DNA from: Pseudomonadota bacterium
Lineage (GTDB): Bacteria; Pseudomonadota; Alphaproteobacteria; Rhizobiales; Xanthobacteraceae
Reading direction: 5' to 3'
Assembly (NCBI GenBank): GCA_023390695.1
Contig: JAEWCJ010000398.1
Coordinates: 1-23,438 of the forward strand
DNA length: 23,438 nt
In this document: positions 22,151 to 23,438 of the stretch, piece after piece
Position numbering within the stretch: position 1 is the first letter of the stretch
How the letters are laid out: each line of letters starts with the position of its first letter
Made by a program: the position numbers and the translations under genes
The notes under the pieces: model-generated
Told to the model about the DNA's origin: nothing
What the model saw: only the letters and a program-made list of their open reading frames with translations
Databases searched by the model: none

Positions 22151-23257
22151 ATGACGACAGTTGACGAGAAAGCCGCAGAGAAATCGCAACAGGATATTGC
22201 GACGATCGTCGCCTCGCTGGCTGCAAGCCGCCAGAGCGCGGAAGTCCCGGCGGTCCAGCCGAGGAATTTGTCCGGTCAGGAACGCGCAGCCGTGCTGATG
22301 CTCTCGCTCGGCGAGGAATATGGCGGCAAGATCTGGAACATGCTCGACGACGACGAGCTGCGCGAATTGTCGATCACCATGTCCACGCTGGGCACGATCG
22401 ACGCCGGGTCGGTCGAAAACCTGCTGCTCGAATTCGTTGGCCGGCTCTCCGCCTCCGGCGCGCTGATGGGCAACTACGAAGCAACCGAACGCCTGCTGCA
22501 GCAATTCCTGCCGCCCGAGCGCGTCGGCGGCATTATGGACGAAATCCGCGGCCCCGCCGGCCGCAACATGTGGGAGAAGCTTTCCAACGTCCAGGAAGAG
22601 GTGCTCGCCAACTATCTGAAGAACGAATATCCGCAGACCATCGCCGTCGTTCTCTCCAAGCTGCGGCCGGAGCATGCCGCGCGGGTGCTGGCGATCCTGC
22701 CGGAAGACATCGCCTTCGACGTCGTTTACCGCATGCTGAAGATGGAGGCTGTGCAGAAGGAGGTCATCGACCGCGTGGAGATGACGCTGCGCACCGAATT
22801 CATGTCCAACATCGCGCAGACACGCCGCCGCGATGCACACGAGGTGATGGCGGAAATCTTCAACAATTTCGATCGCCAGACCGAGACGCGCTTCCTCACC
22901 GCGCTGGAAGAGGAAAACCGCGAGGCCGCCGAGCGCATCAAGACGCTGATGTTCACCTTCGACGACCTGATCAAGCTCGACGCCGGCTCGGCGCAGACGC
23001 TGATGCGTCACATCGACAAGGACAAGCTGGCGATCGCGCTCAAGGGTGCCGGCGACGGCGTGCGCAAATTCTTCCTCAACAACATGTCCTCGCGTGCCGC
23101 CAAGATGCTGGTCGACGACATGCAGGCCATGGGGCCTGTGCGGCTGCGCGATGTCGACGATGCGCAGGTGCTGCTGGTCAATCTTGCCAAGGATCTCGCG
23201 GCCAAGGGCGAAATCGTGATCGCCAAGCAGCGCGGCGACGAAGAGCTGGTGTACTGA
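22151..23257 (+). CDS. fliG: Flagellar motor switch protein FliG
   Basis: This 368-residue cytoplasmic protein is the rotor subunit that binds FliF, FliM and the stator. It has a polar N-terminal extension of about 35 residues. The N domain has [23 protein letters not shown]. The middle domain carries the FliM-binding EYPQT motif at about residue 158, where the usual motif is EHPQ, and the C domain has [35 protein letters not shown] and [12 protein letters not shown], including the charged torque helix. The H-to-Y change in EHPQ may be a lineage feature. It lies 15 bases after fliF and 3 bases before the next start, so translation is probably coupled. Confidence 0.96.
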   Translation: MTTVDEKAAEKSQQDIATIVASLAASRQSAEVPAVQPRNLSGQERAAVLMLSLGEEYGGKIWNMLDDDELRELSITMSTLGTIDAGSVENLLLEFVGRLSASGALMGNYEATERLLQQFLPPERVGGIMDEIRGPAGRNMWEKLSNVQEEVLANYLKNEYPQTIAVVLSKLRPEHAARVLAILPEDIAFDVVYRMLKMEAVQKEVIDRVEMTLRTEFMSNIAQTRRRDAHEVMAEIFNNFDRQTETRFLTALEEENREAAERIKTLMFTFDDLIKLDAGSAQTLMRHIDKDKLAIALKGAGDGVRKFFLNNMSSRAAKMLVDDMQAMGPVRLRDVDDAQVLLVNLAKDLAAKGEIVIAKQRGDEELVY

Positions 23258-23260
23258 CCG

Positions 23261-23438
23261 ATGACCGCACCGTCGAAATTCATGTTCGATATAGACTTCG
23301 CGGCGCCGAAAGTCGTGAACACGATTCCGCTTTCCGACCATCAGAGCCAGATCAGCGAGGCGGAGGCGCGCGGATACAGCAACGGCTTCATCTCCGGCGA
23401 ACGCGAAGCGGCGGGGGGCGCCGCCCCCCCCCCCGCCC
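23261..23438 (+). CDS. fliH: Start of flagellar export ATPase regulator FliH (cut by window end)
   Basis: Only the first 59 codons are present. They read as a short variable N-terminus (MTAPSKFMFDIDFAAPKVVN) followed by the charged helical start SEAEARGYSNGFISGEREAA, which is how FliH proteins of rhizobia begin. The place right after fliG supports this. FliH binds the export ATPase FliI and tethers it to the C ring. The final codons run into a G/C homopolymer-rich stretch (Gly-Gly-Ala-Ala-Pro-Pro-Pro) that does not look like FliH, where Ala/Glu-rich sequence is expected. That end may be wrong sequence rather than real protein. Confidence 0.65.
   Translation, partial: MTAPSKFMFDIDFAAPKVVNTIPLSDHQSQISEAEARGYSNGFISGEREAAGGAAPPPA

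Noticed and set aside
20429..23341. Long minus-strand frames opposite fliF and fliG
   Set aside because: They mirror the codon structure of well-recognised flagellar genes and show no protein family of their own.
1..23438. CRISPR arrays, insertion sequences, transposases, integrases or phage genes
   Set aside because: None seen: no regularly spaced repeats and no recognisable mobility protein on either strand.

Overview
The window looks like chromosomal DNA of a GC-rich, flagellated alphaproteobacterium of the Hyphomicrobiales, probably near the Bradyrhizobium/Rhodopseudomonas/Pseudolabrys group. The reasons are a CtrA/SciP-type cell-cycle regulator gene (sciP) lying between flagellar genes, the flagellar order fliK-flgD-sciP...fliF-fliG-fliH, a Rhodobacter-type PmtA-like methyltransferase next to mnmA, and a 7Fe ferredoxin of the FdxA type. 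The genus cannot be fixed from the sequence alone.

Left part (1-3145): a fused TRAP transporter membrane protein (DctQ-DctM) with a clear terminator, a 76-residue protein of unknown function preceded by a 13-bp tandem duplication, a gene-free stretch with long inverted repeats, and a RidA-family gene on the minus strand.

Central part (about 3450-14086): a catabolic cluster whose pathway I do not recognise. One plus-strand operon encodes an AroE-like dehydrogenase, a 7Fe ferredoxin and a 2-keto-4-pentenoate hydratase-like enzyme. It converges, with only 9 bases between stop codons, on a minus-strand operon of six genes: a DUF993 aldolase-like protein, a fused class I CoA-transferase, a TetR regulator, an Old Yellow Enzyme-type flavoenzyme, a beta-hydroxyacid dehydrogenase and an enoyl-CoA hydratase. 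Divergent from that operon are a ferredoxin-NADP reductase and an orphan Bug/TctC-type binding protein. The promoters at 3450-3477 and 12165-12193 carry the same 14-bp motif with one mismatch. The simplest reading is that one regulator, most likely the internal TetR, controls the whole set. The enzymes would suit uptake and breakdown of a hydroxylated alicyclic or aromatic-derived acid through CoA thioesters, with NADPH-ferredoxin electron supply. The substrate, and any oxygenase or reductase fed by the ferredoxin, are not visible.

Right part (14336-23438): core genes. A tRNA-Met(CAU) gene, a small secreted protein, a PmtA/UbiE-type methyltransferase and mnmA lie on the minus strand. On the plus strand are fliK, flgD, sciP with two CtrA-type boxes upstream, a small secreted glycine/tyrosine-repeat protein, then fliF, fliG and the start of fliH. 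A near-identical 16-bp palindromic element lies in the leaders of both fliK and fliF. The last ~30 bases are an almost pure G/C run that may be an assembly-end artefact.
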